Assembly (NCBI RefSeq): GCF_031085155.1
Contig: NZ_JAVHUL010000001.1
Location: forward strand, 1 to 64,000
Origin: Mesonia profundi
Lineage (GTDB): Bacteria; Bacteroidota; Bacteroidia; Flavobacteriales; Flavobacteriaceae
DNA length: 64,000 nucleotides
Direction of reading: 5' to 3'
The stretch's first letter is position 1. Each line of letters opens with the position of its first letter. Below, in pieces: positions 36,939 through 45,573 of the stretch. A program made the translations under genes and the position numbers. The notes below the pieces were generated by a model. It did not search any database, had not been told where the DNA came from, and saw only the letters and a program-made list of their open reading frames with translations.

Positions 36939-37727
36939 ATGCGAAAAAGGCATCCCTTAGAGTTTTCTTTGTTTACGATAGCAGTTCCGCTGTTTAGTGT
37001 GCTTCTTTTGTGGATTATTTATTGGGTAGAGATTCGTTTTCATGTCAACTTAACTTATTTGGGCGTGCAACCCCAATCTTTAATGGGGCTTAGAGGTATT
37101 TTCTTTAGTCCGTTTATTCACGGTAGTATAGATCACTTGTACAGCAACAGTATTCCGCTATTGGTATTATTAATGGCCTTGTTGTATTTCTATAAACCTA
37201 TTGCCTTAAAAGTGATTTTATGGGGCGCATTATTCACCGGTCTTTTAACTTGGTTGATTGCAGATAAGGGAAGTGTACATATTGGTGCCAGCGGAATTGT
37301 TTACCTTGTCTCTAGTTTTTTATTTTTTAAAGGAATCTGGTCCAAGCACTATAGGCTGATTGCGCTATCATTAATTGTTGTTTTTCTCTACGGAAGTTTA
37401 ATTTGGGGAGTACTTCCTGGAGAAGAAGGCATTAGTTGGGAAGGTCATCTTTCTGGTTTTCTTATCGGAATTGTTTTAGCCTTTATTTATAAAAAAAGTG
37501 CTATTCCTATCACTTCTTATGCTTGGGAAAAACCCTCCTATAATGAGAAGGATGACGAGTTTATGAAGCATTTTGATGAAAACGGAAACTTTGTTCCGTC
37601 CTCAGAACTTTATAAAGAAGAAGAGGAGGAGAATGAAACCTTGAATGAGCATGAAAATTCATCTAGAACCCATAGCATAGACTACGATTGGAAATCTGAC
37701 CATACTTACGGTACTCCTAAAGAATAG
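36939..37727 (+). CDS. Rhomboid-family intramembrane serine protease
   Basis: A 262-residue polytopic membrane protein. HGSIDHLYSN (61-70) is the conserved His/Asn segment, GASG places the nucleophile at S118, and WEGHLSGFLIG places the catalytic His at H170. The C-terminal 80 residues are acidic and cytoplasmic or periplasmic (KEEEEENETLNEHEN). Substrate unknown. Divergent from rarA. Confidence 0.92.
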   Translation: MRKRHPLEFSLFTIAVPLFSVLLLWIIYWVEIRFHVNLTYLGVQPQSLMGLRGIFFSPFIHGSIDHLYSNSIPLLVLLMALLYFYKPIALKVILWGALFTGLLTWLIADKGSVHIGASGIVYLVSSFLFFKGIWSKHYRLIALSLIVVFLYGSLIWGVLPGEEGISWEGHLSGFLIGIVLAFIYKKSAIPITSYAWEKPSYNEKDDEFMKHFDENGNFVPSSELYKEEEEENETLNEHENSSRTHSIDYDWKSDHTYGTPKE

Positions 37728-38325
37728 GGGTTCTTTTAGCTTTATTGTTATTCCAACGAGGAATTTTAATTATTAAGCTAAGACTCTCCTATATGATTAA
37801 AAAAACGAAGATAAGATGCTTCCTTGCCCGCTCTTCATTATTTAATAGGTGGCAGGCGGGACTTCATTGCTTTCACTCTTAATGCCAGTTATTTTGTTAA
37901 TTTCAGCTTCAAATTCGACTTCAGTTCATTTTTTCTCACCTCTAACACTGAATCTTCAACTTCAGCTTCGAGTTCATTTTTAATTTGATTTTCTCACTAA
38001 TCACTACTGAATACTCACACTGAAAACTGTTATTCCGAAGTAGAAGAAATTTTATTAACTGGAAATATTTTTTCTGATTGAATTTTATACGCTACCATGA
38101 GATTCTTCCTTTCGTTGTGCTTCAGTCTGAATGACAGTTATTTTTGTGTTTTAACAGGAGATTACTCACCCCGAAGCGGCACCTTGAATGACCAATCTTA
38201 TTCTTTCCTAATTCCTATATCTTACACATTGATTCTAAAACCGCGTGTGAAACGGACAGGATGAACCTACTTGCTGGCAAAGGCAGGGTTTAAGTTCTTC
38301 ATCAAGGAACAATGAGTTAAAGGTA
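37728..38325. other. 598-base gene-free region filled with degenerate repeats
   Basis: No ORF of significance. Segments recognised: TTATTCCAACGAGGAAT at about 37748; a GC-rich inverted pair TTGCCCGC / GCAGGCGGG near 37826-37862; a CTTCAA/ACTGAAT tract at about 37900-38020; and an inverted pair, GTTATTCCGAAGTAGAAG near 38028 and CTTCAGTCTGAATGACAGTT near 38122-38142. Beyond 38200 is unclassified sequence with CTGGCAAAGGCAGGG. It looks like a graveyard of short dispersed elements between convergent genes. Confidence 0.6.
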
Positions 38326-39060
38326 TTACAAACGTTGTCTTACAATTTCGTATAAGATTGCACCACAAGCTACAGATACATTAAGAGAGGAAGTAGAGCC
38401 TAACATGGGTAATTTGGCTTTGTAGTCTACCATTTTAAGGATTCCAGAAGTGACTCCTTTTCCTTCACTTCCCATAATTAAAGCAAGAGGAAAATTTAAA
38501 TCAATATCATAGACGAGTTGATCTGTTTTCTCTGTTGCGGCTATGCTTTTTACGTCATAGGATTTCAAGAAAAACAAAGCATCTTTTAAATGGTCTACTT
38601 TACAAATAGGGATATTAAAAATGGCTCCCGTAGAAGTTTTTACGGTTTGTTCGTTAATAGAAGCAGTACCTTGTTTAGGAAGAATGATTCCTTGCGCTCC
38701 AATAGCTTCTGCAGTTCTAATAATGGCTCCTAGATTTCTTACATCGCTTATTTGGTCTAACAGAATAAAGATAGGAGTAGGGGTGCTTTTAAAAGCATTC
38801 TCTACCAAGTTTTCTATGTCTAAGATAGGAATGGGAGAGCAACTTGCAATAACACCTTGATGATTTCCATTTTTGGAAAGTTTGTTTAACTTCTCTAAGG
38901 GCACATAAGAAATCTGAATGTTAGCAGTTTTAGCAGCGTGTTCAATTTCTTTTATACCAGCACTGGAGATGGCTTTTTGAATAAACAGCTTATCGATATC
39001 TTGTTGGGTTTCTAATGCTTCTTTGACCGCATGAAGCCCGAAAATTTTTGAATCACTCAT
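38326..39060 (-). CDS. rlmB: 23S rRNA 2'-O-ribose methyltransferase RlmB (SpoU family)
   Basis: A 244-residue SPOUT-class methyltransferase with an N-terminal RNA-binding part and a knotted C-terminal domain. NLGAIIRTAEAIGAQGIILP, LIMGSEGKGVTSGIL and SLNVSVACGAILYEIVRQRL are motifs 1-3. The expected target is G2251 of 23S rRNA. Start chosen at ATG 39060 (MSDSKIFGLHAVKEAL); a -7 box lies only four bases upstream, so the mRNA may be nearly leaderless. Confidence 0.92.
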   Translation of the reverse strand: MSDSKIFGLHAVKEALETQQDIDKLFIQKAISSAGIKEIEHAAKTANIQISYVPLEKLNKLSKNGNHQGVIASCSPIPILDIENLVENAFKSTPTPIFILLDQISDVRNLGAIIRTAEAIGAQGIILPKQGTASINEQTVKTSTGAIFNIPICKVDHLKDALFFLKSYDVKSIAATEKTDQLVYDIDLNFPLALIMGSEGKGVTSGILKMVDYKAKLPMLGSTSSLNVSVACGAILYEIVRQRL

Positions 39061-39064
39061 GCTC

Positions 39065-39072
39065 CAAAAGTA
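39065..39072 (-). promoter_or_regulatory. Possible -7 box directly upstream of rlmB
   Basis: TACTTTTG on the minus strand fits TAnnTTTG and ends four bases before the rlmB ATG. A TTG lies 23 bases further upstream, outside the usual spacing. Confidence 0.4.
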
Positions 39073-39103
39073 ATAAAAAAAGCAGCCTTTAATAACAATA
39101 TAT

Positions 39104-39137
39104 AATAAAAAAACCACCTCTTTTAGGAGGTGGTTTT
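39104..39137 (-). terminator. Intrinsic terminator of the susCD operon
   Basis: An 11-bp perfect stem (39110-39120 with 39127-39137, loop TTTTAG) containing ACCACCTC / GAGGTGGT. Read leftwards it is followed by TTTTATTAT, placing it 26 bases after the last lipoprotein gene stop. Confidence 0.85.
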
Positions 39138-39162
39138 CATAAAGTCTTAGACTATATAAAAC

Positions 39163-40014
39163 TTATGGTAGTTGACTAATGGTATAATCACTTCCAGTTT
39201 TAACAATCTTTAAAAGCCTGTAAGTATCTGTTTCTAAACTAGGAGATACATCTGCTGTGTACTGCTCTAAGTTTTCATTATCAAATACTCCTTCAAAGCT
39301 AACAGTTTCTCCATTTGGTTTATGTAACCCAAAGTTAAATTCAAATTGCTCTTCAATTAACTCGTAAGGATCAATACCTACGTAGTAAGTACCATCAGCA
39401 TCTGTATTTAAAATAAGTACTTCAACTTCAGGAACATCTCCAGTAGCTACGAAAGAATGCTCAGAACCTTCAGAGTCATAGGCAACAACATCGATATCTG
39501 TTGCTTGGTCTTCATTCCAGTTCATACCAACAGTCAAACCTTCATTACTGTTTACATTTAATAATTCGTAAGTGTAAACTTTAGTTGAAAGATCATTCTC
39601 TAAGTTAGCTGCATTGGTGGCATTCGTAGGCTCAATAATAATTTTAGCCGTCAACGTTTCTTGAGGAAAACCATCATCAGGAAAACTAACTGTAATTTCA
39701 GTAGAAGTAGTATAGGCTGCAATTTTCGTCGTTCCTAATACTACGTCTTGTCCAACTCTAATCCCTTCTGAACTGCCTTCCGCTAAGGTAGCTTTAAACT
39801 GAGTAGGGTATGCAAAGGGCTTATCTAATTCAATTACGTAAGTAATCATTGAACCTTGCTCTATTTGACCTTCAGAAACATCTGCCGTCACGGTGGCTTC
39901 TGGTAAAAATTCTGTGGATCCTATTGGCTCTGCATCCTCATCTTTACGACTATCGCAAGAGAAAAGAAGAATACCGACAAATAGTACTAATATTGATTTA
40001 TATGTGTTTTTCAT
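39163..40014 (-). CDS. SusCD-associated lipoprotein (unknown)
   Basis: A 283-residue lipoprotein (LVLFVGILLFSC, followed by DSRKDEDAEP). The Lys plus acidic run just after the Cys resembles the lipoprotein export signal that sends Bacteroidetes lipoproteins to the cell surface. The middle (VTADVSEGQIEQGSMITYVIELD) looks like a beta-sandwich, and the C-terminal half (MNWNEDQATDIDVVAYDSEG) is acidic and possibly metal-binding. Family not recognised. Last gene of the susC operon, 18 bases after the gene before it; may help capture the substrate. Confidence 0.8.
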   Translation of the reverse strand: MKNTYKSILVLFVGILLFSCDSRKDEDAEPIGSTEFLPEATVTADVSEGQIEQGSMITYVIELDKPFAYPTQFKATLAEGSSEGIRVGQDVVLGTTKIAAYTTSTEITVSFPDDGFPQETLTAKIIIEPTNATNAANLENDLSTKVYTYELLNVNSNEGLTVGMNWNEDQATDIDVVAYDSEGSEHSFVATGDVPEVEVLILNTDADGTYYVGIDPYELIEEQFEFNFGLHKPNGETVSFEGVFDNENLEQYTADVSPSLETDTYRLLKIVKTGSDYTISQLP

Positions 40015-40032
40015 AATTAAAATTTGTTTTTA

Positions 40033-40824
40033 TTATTGTTTAATCATTGTAAAAGACAAATTCTCGTAGCCCGCTACTCCTTCTACACTAATAGATGTCC
40101 ACTCTATATTTCCATTTTCAGCAACAAAGCCTACTCCATGAATTGGGTTAGCATCGTCAAAAAGCCATCCTGTAATGGTTAATTCGTCACATACATCAGA
40201 GAAATTGGTTGTATAACCAGAACCTGGGAAACCAGGAAGAGTACTCATTTCATAAACACCACTTTCAACTTGGGTAATCACATGTGGCTGTGGGCCTGAT
40301 GAATATTCTACTAAGTAAGTACCAGCTAAATCTGAGAAACAAAGGTATTTAATAGTTATCTCTATTTGTCTCGTTCTACCATTAGCGATTGCGCCGTTAC
40401 CACCTGTTACATTAGTTACATTTAAGATCAATACTGGATCAGTTTCTAATGGAGGCTCAAAACCAGCCGTTAAAATAGTAATAGGGAAACTTTTAATTAA
40501 GTTTTGCCCTGGTTCTAAAGTTACAGAGGTAGTACTTAACTCATAGTTAACTCCCGCCTCGGCAGTAGAAGCGGCATCAACAGAAATATCAAAAGTTACA
40601 TTTTCAGTAATTTCGTTTTTTGTAGGCCCTACTACTTCAGTAGCTACCATATAGGTTTTATCTTCACCATCTGCCGTCACACTGGCATTTACTTTGCCAT
40701 CGGTGAACCCAACTAAGTTAGGTCCTTGGTCATAATCATCTATCGCTGTATCATCATCTACAAAACAAGAAGTCATTGCGAGAGATGCAAAAATCACGAT
40801 TAAAAATTTATTTATATTTTTCAT
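40033..40824 (-). CDS. SusCD-associated lipoprotein, Calx-beta/DUF1735-like
   Basis: A 263-residue lipoprotein (FASLAMTSC followed by FVDDDTAIDD, an acidic surface-export-like signal). Residues about 40-155 (VNASVTADGEDKTYMVATEV ... YELSTTSVTLEPGQNLIKSF) have the layout of immunoglobulin-like domains (DUF1735/Calx-beta type) found in proteins beside SusD. The C-terminal part begins YLCFSDLAGTYLVEYSS. Located 13 bases after susD, so translated from the same mRNA; likely binds substrate at the surface. Confidence 0.8.
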   Translation of the reverse strand: MKNINKFLIVIFASLAMTSCFVDDDTAIDDYDQGPNLVGFTDGKVNASVTADGEDKTYMVATEVVGPTKNEITENVTFDISVDAASTAEAGVNYELSTTSVTLEPGQNLIKSFPITILTAGFEPPLETDPVLILNVTNVTGGNGAIANGRTRQIEITIKYLCFSDLAGTYLVEYSSGPQPHVITQVESGVYEMSTLPGFPGSGYTTNFSDVCDELTITGWLFDDANPIHGVGFVAENGNIEWTSISVEGVAGYENLSFTMIKQ

Positions 40825-40837
40825 CTTTTATTTTTTT

Positions 40838-42346
40838 TTAGTTTGCCCAGAAAATTTTATCTGAAAACTCATTTGGTTGGTTTGGTACATTAGCAGCATT
40901 TCCAACTCTTTCAGAAGCTGGGTAAGATAATCTTACAGGTCTGTCTGCATTCGTTTGGTTTAGTGCTACAGGTACGTTAGCAGGATATCCAGTTCGGTTG
41001 TACTCAACCCAAGATTCCCATCCATTAGTTCCATTTAACGCGATCCATTTTTGGGTAATAATAGCTTCAATAGGATCACTACTACTCCAACCTACATTTG
41101 TTTTACTTTGTCCAAAATACGTTGCAGCATCATCATCTGTAGAACCATCTTCATTAGCATCTGCACCTAAGAAATTAAATGAAGCAGTAATTGCTTGCTC
41201 GTATAAAGCTTGTGCATTTCCACTTAAGTAACCTCTTTGAGCTGCTTCAGCTTGTAAGAATAGACTCTCTGCAGCTAACATGATAGGAGAAGATTGTGTA
41301 GAACCTTTCAATAGCCCAGGACCAATATTAGAAACGTCTGCAGCTTCAAATCCGTCAGGATAGTTTGTTAAACCTTGAGGTGTTCCTTTATGACCACCAG
41401 CTGGTTCTTCATAAAGTCTATCAATTCGAGGATCACTTGCATTTTGTAAGAAATCGATTACAAACTCAGAAGCACAAGTGGCTAAATTATTGTTAACCGC
41501 TTCTCCAGCAATATTTTCTCCGAAATCCTGAAAAAATGGATTTTGCTTACCATCATCATTCGAATAACCAGGGTTAACTAAAGCATCTTCTAATAAGAAA
41601 CCGCTTCCTTCAGCAACGATATTGTTCATATTCTCTTGAATATAAGCTTGCTTGCTGCTCATTCCTGATTGACGAACTAAGATTCTCAATTTTAAAGTAT
41701 TGGCAAATTGGATCCAAGAAGTCATATTACCGTTAAATACGATATCACCAGAACCTGGTACTTGATCATCTGAATCTGCCTCCTTAATAGTGGTTATAGC
41801 TTCATCTAATTTGATAATTAAATCATCATAAATAGCTTCTGCACTATCATATGCAGGTGTTGCAGCATTTTCTCGTTGTAAAGCTTCAAAATAAGGAATG
41901 TCTCCGTAACCATCTACTAACATTTGAAAATGGTAAGCTTTCATAATTTCTGCTATAGCAGTAAAATTATCGGTAGTTTCATCACCTGCATTGATTACTT
42001 CTTGATACGTTTTTAACGTATTTATATAACTGTAATCAAAAATTCTATCGTAAAAATTAGAGCCCATAATATAACCAAACTCATCATCATACCAAGAATA
42101 ACCATCAGTCTCACTCCAGTTAGCCATCATGATGTTACCAAAGGTATTAGTGTATCTACCCCCAACACCTAGGTACATGTTTCTAACCGTGTAGTTTTGA
42201 GCCGTTGGTAAGATCAAATCTGGAGATACCTCTGTAGGGTTGTTAGGGTCTACATTGACATCTAAGTAATTATCGTTATCACAAGAACTAATAGCGAGTG
42301 CTAATAGCGATACTTGTACGTATTTAATATATTTTTTCATTTTCAT
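40838..42346 (-). CDS. SusD/RagB-family outer-membrane lipoprotein (SusD_2 type)
   Basis: A 502-residue surface lipoprotein that caps the SusC channel and binds nutrient. The lipobox LLALAISSC is followed by DNDNYLDVNVDPNNPTEVSPDL, the typical start of the SusD-like_2 group. TPR-like helices follow, with NTLKLRILVRQSGMSS and MLAAESLFLQAEAAQRG (the latter a strongly conserved SusD segment). Seven bases downstream of susC. The SusD_2 group is often seen away from glycan loci and no glycoside hydrolase is near, so the substrate may be peptide or other material; this is inference. Confidence 0.93.
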   Translation of the reverse strand: MKMKKYIKYVQVSLLALAISSCDNDNYLDVNVDPNNPTEVSPDLILPTAQNYTVRNMYLGVGGRYTNTFGNIMMANWSETDGYSWYDDEFGYIMGSNFYDRIFDYSYINTLKTYQEVINAGDETTDNFTAIAEIMKAYHFQMLVDGYGDIPYFEALQRENAATPAYDSAEAIYDDLIIKLDEAITTIKEADSDDQVPGSGDIVFNGNMTSWIQFANTLKLRILVRQSGMSSKQAYIQENMNNIVAEGSGFLLEDALVNPGYSNDDGKQNPFFQDFGENIAGEAVNNNLATCASEFVIDFLQNASDPRIDRLYEEPAGGHKGTPQGLTNYPDGFEAADVSNIGPGLLKGSTQSSPIMLAAESLFLQAEAAQRGYLSGNAQALYEQAITASFNFLGADANEDGSTDDDAATYFGQSKTNVGWSSSDPIEAIITQKWIALNGTNGWESWVEYNRTGYPANVPVALNQTNADRPVRLSYPASERVGNAANVPNQPNEFSDKIFWAN

Positions 42347-42353
42347 TTTTTTT

Positions 42354-45300
42354 TTAGAATTCTACATTAATGTTAAACCCGTATGTTCTTGTAGGAGGTG
42401 TTTGAAAATAACCACCAAGACCTACTGCATTTGAATTAGCCGTATTGTTATTGAATTCTGGATCTGCATATCTGTTTTCTTTTGGTAACCAAGTTAATAA
42501 GTTGGTACCAACTACTCCAAGACTAACTTTGTTTAAAGGAGTGTTCTTTAAGAAGTCAGAAGGCACAGAGTAGCGTATGGCAAGCTCTCTCAATTTAACT
42601 GCAGTTGCATCTTTTACATAATTTTCTGCAATATTGTTGTAATGGTTGGTCCAATAGTTTTGTCTACCACCTGTAATTGGAATATTGGTGTTAGTTACAT
42701 ATTGAGGGTTACCATTAGCATCTGTTCCACTTTGGTATACAGAATTAGGAATTACGAAATCTTGACGATTAGATGAAACACTAGCCATAGATCTTCCTGT
42801 AAATTCTAACTGGTGACCTAACTGTGAGTAATAAACGTGTCCTGTTCTATAATCCCAAGTAGTAGATAAAGTAAAGCCTTTATATCTTACGTTAGACGTT
42901 AAGCCAATGATATAGTCTGGTGTAGTTTTACCTAAACTTACCACATCTCCAATAATTGGATTACCAGTGCTTTGGTCTACCACAACACTTCCTTGATCAT
43001 CTCTTACATAAGAACTACCTTTAATTTGAGGGAAAGCCTCTCCTTCAGAAGCATAGATCCCACCATCTGCAAATGCTTGTACAATTGCTTGATCTGTTTG
43101 CTCTGAAACTTCATTTACTACAGTTTCATAAGCACTAAAGTTGATGTTTGCATCCCAAGAGAAATCAGATTCTGGGAAGCTCAATATTTTAGCTCCTAAA
43201 GTTAATTCTACTCCTTTTCCTTCTAATTCACCAATGTTGGTTAATAGAGAGCTTGCTGCAGAAGTAACAGAAGGTGTTACCTGCGTAAGAAGGTCTGTAG
43301 TTGTCGTTTTAAATACAGAGGCGTCAAGCGTTAAACGATTCTTTAAGAAGGCGAAGTTAGCACCAAATTCTGTAGTGTTAATTTTCTCCTTTTTAAGATC
43401 AGAATCTGTAGCTGTTCCTTGAATGGTAAAACCATTAGTATTAGCAAAAGGGAAATATGCTGGCTGTAAATAATTTTCAACCGCTTCATAAGGTTTTAAA
43501 TCATTATAAACCGTAGAGTTATTTGCGGTTATTTTTAAGTAATTTAAAACATTTCCTTTAATACTAGGAATAGCATCTGTTGCGATAAAAGAAAGTCCTA
43601 CCCCTGGGTAGAAATAACTATTTTCATCACTAGGTAAACTAGAAGTGTAGTCATAACGACCGCTCACATCTAAGAATAAATAATCGTTGTATCCAAAATT
43701 TAACTGTCCTAAGTAACCGTATGTTCTGTACGTTTCTTCATTTACTGCAGCTTGTAATTGTCCTGCACTGTTAGAAATGTCGTAAAAACCATCAACACTT
43801 ATATTATTAGCAGTAATTTGACTTCTTCTGTCTTCACTAGTAAAATTAGTAGCACCTAATAAAGCATCTAAAGAGAAAGAATCAGATAAGTCAAATTCTC
43901 CATTAGCAATAAAAGTAGAAGTGTACTGTAAATACTGTCGCTCATAATCGGTTACAAACGAAGTTGATGCGTTTGGTCTAGAGTAAGTGATATCATCATT
44001 AAAGGATAACCCATTTCTATACTCTTTACCAATAGTGCTTAGAGTATTTATACCCATTCTACCTGTAAAGCTTAACCATTCATTAGCTTGCCATTCTGCA
44101 GAAATATTACTGGTGAACCTCCCGCTCTTGTCATTATCACGGTTGTTGTCAACTGCCCAGAAAGGGTTCTCGTAATATCCGTTGTAAAAACCATCAGGAT
44201 TAGCAAACTTGTTGTTTCTCCAGTCACGGTAGTTAGATAATGGAATGTTGTTAGGAGTGTTTAAGATAAACCAATATAATGGACGATCTTGTGCTCCAAT
44301 TTGTTGACCTGATACGCTGGTATCATCTCTGAAATAACTTGTATTTACAGATAGTGTCAAATCACCTAAAGTTTTGGATCCATTAAATCTAAACGTGTTT
44401 CTGTTGTACTTGTCACCAGGAACAATTCCTTTTGTGTCTTGCTCTCCAATAGAAAGGTAAAAACTACTGGTGTCATCACCTCCACTAATAGAAACGGTGT
44501 TTTGTAAAGTTACACCCGTATCGTAAAAGTTTTTTAAGTTGTCCTGAACAGGAGCGTAAGGTACAGACTGAAAACTTCCGTCTAAAAGGGTAGGCCCAAT
44601 AGGTCTAACCACACCATCAAAACGTGGTCCCCAGTTAGTGTTTTCAATTCTTTCGTACTGTGTTTGCCATCCAATACCATATTCAGATTGAAACTCTGGC
44701 ATATAAGCAATTTCTTGAAAAGTTGTAGTAGAGTTAATTGCTACTTTAAACTTTTCAGTAGAACCTTTCTTAGTTGTTACAACCAAGGCACCGTTTGCGG
44801 CATCACTACCATAAAGTACAGCAGCTGTAGCACCTTTTAAGATGTTTACAGACTCCACGTCATTTGGGTTTAATGCGTTAAAAGCACCTTCAGAAGCAAT
44901 ACTACCGTCAATAACGACAAGAGCTGTACTGTTTCCACTAATAGAACGCAGACCTCTTAAGACAATTTTTGTCCCAGGATTAACTCCGTTGTTAGTAGTG
45001 TTAATTTGTAGTCCGGCAACTTTTCCAGTTAAACCTTGTGCCACGTTTTGCGGCTGCACTACATTAAGTTGTTCTGCATCAACCTCTTCAGATTGGTAGG
45101 ACAACTGTTTCTTTTGTCTTTTAATACCAAAAGAAGTTACAACTACTTCATCAAGGGTGTTCCCTGCTTCCATAGTAACGTCGTAAGAGCTTGCCGCGCC
45201 TACAGTAACCTCTTGGGTTTCAAAACCAATGTAGCTGAACACTAATGTTGAGCCATTTGATGCCTCCAAATTGTAAATACCATCAAAATCAGTTTGTGTA

Positions 45301-45455
45301 CCTGACGAAGTTCCTTTGATAATAATGTTAACTCCTGGTAACGGGAGACCTTGATCATCGGTCACCGTCCCGGAAACTGTTTTTTCTTGTGCAAACGTAA
45401 TTTGCACGACAAACGCTAGAAGTAGCGTTAGAATTCCACTAAACTTTGTTCTCAT
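42354..45455 (-). CDS. SusC/RagA-family TonB-linked outer-membrane transporter
   Basis: A 1033-residue TonB-dependent transporter. Signal peptide (LLLAFVVQITFAQ), CarboxypepD_reg-like domain at about 26-105 (GTVTDDQGLPLPGVNIIIKG), then the plug (about 105-225: LDEVVVTSFGIKRQKKQL ... LKGATAAVLYGSDAANGALV) and a 22-strand barrel ending FNINVEF with terminal Phe. Works with SusD to import a bound ligand with energy from TonB-ExbBD. Part of its N-terminal DNA is closely similar to the insert in the macroglobulin-like gene at 24.9-25.6 kb. Confidence 0.95.
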   Translation of the reverse strand: MRTKFSGILTLLLAFVVQITFAQEKTVSGTVTDDQGLPLPGVNIIIKGTSSGTQTDFDGIYNLEASNGSTLVFSYIGFETQEVTVGAASSYDVTMEAGNTLDEVVVTSFGIKRQKKQLSYQSEEVDAEQLNVVQPQNVAQGLTGKVAGLQINTTNNGVNPGTKIVLRGLRSISGNSTALVVIDGSIASEGAFNALNPNDVESVNILKGATAAVLYGSDAANGALVVTTKKGSTEKFKVAINSTTTFQEIAYMPEFQSEYGIGWQTQYERIENTNWGPRFDGVVRPIGPTLLDGSFQSVPYAPVQDNLKNFYDTGVTLQNTVSISGGDDTSSFYLSIGEQDTKGIVPGDKYNRNTFRFNGSKTLGDLTLSVNTSYFRDDTSVSGQQIGAQDRPLYWFILNTPNNIPLSNYRDWRNNKFANPDGFYNGYYENPFWAVDNNRDNDKSGRFTSNISAEWQANEWLSFTGRMGINTLSTIGKEYRNGLSFNDDITYSRPNASTSFVTDYERQYLQYTSTFIANGEFDLSDSFSLDALLGATNFTSEDRRSQITANNISVDGFYDISNSAGQLQAAVNEETYRTYGYLGQLNFGYNDYLFLDVSGRYDYTSSLPSDENSYFYPGVGLSFIATDAIPSIKGNVLNYLKITANNSTVYNDLKPYEAVENYLQPAYFPFANTNGFTIQGTATDSDLKKEKINTTEFGANFAFLKNRLTLDASVFKTTTTDLLTQVTPSVTSAASSLLTNIGELEGKGVELTLGAKILSFPESDFSWDANINFSAYETVVNEVSEQTDQAIVQAFADGGIYASEGEAFPQIKGSSYVRDDQGSVVVDQSTGNPIIGDVVSLGKTTPDYIIGLTSNVRYKGFTLSTTWDYRTGHVYYSQLGHQLEFTGRSMASVSSNRQDFVIPNSVYQSGTDANGNPQYVTNTNIPITGGRQNYWTNHYNNIAENYVKDATAVKLRELAIRYSVPSDFLKNTPLNKVSLGVVGTNLLTWLPKENRYADPEFNNNTANSNAVGLGGYFQTPPTRTYGFNINVEF

Positions 45456-45483
45456 TTTATAATTTATTTGAATTAGCCAATGC

Positions 45484-45514
45484 CAAAAATCTTAATAAAA
45501 ACTTAATTACACAA
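45484..45514 (-). promoter_or_regulatory. Putative susC operon promoter
   Basis: On the minus strand GATTTTTG (45491-45484) is a one-mismatch TAnnTTTG box with TTG (45514-45512) 20 bases upstream; the susC ATG lies 28 bases downstream of the box. Confidence 0.4.
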
Positions 45515-45573
45515 CTATTTTCCTTTATATTTTACTTTTTGTTTTGATATCCGATGATAAATCCCGTCAAATG

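Noticed and set aside
38230-38325. Possible tRNA or small RNA next to rlmB
   Set aside because: The segment has some GC-rich pairs but no cloverleaf, no TTCGA arm and no terminator.
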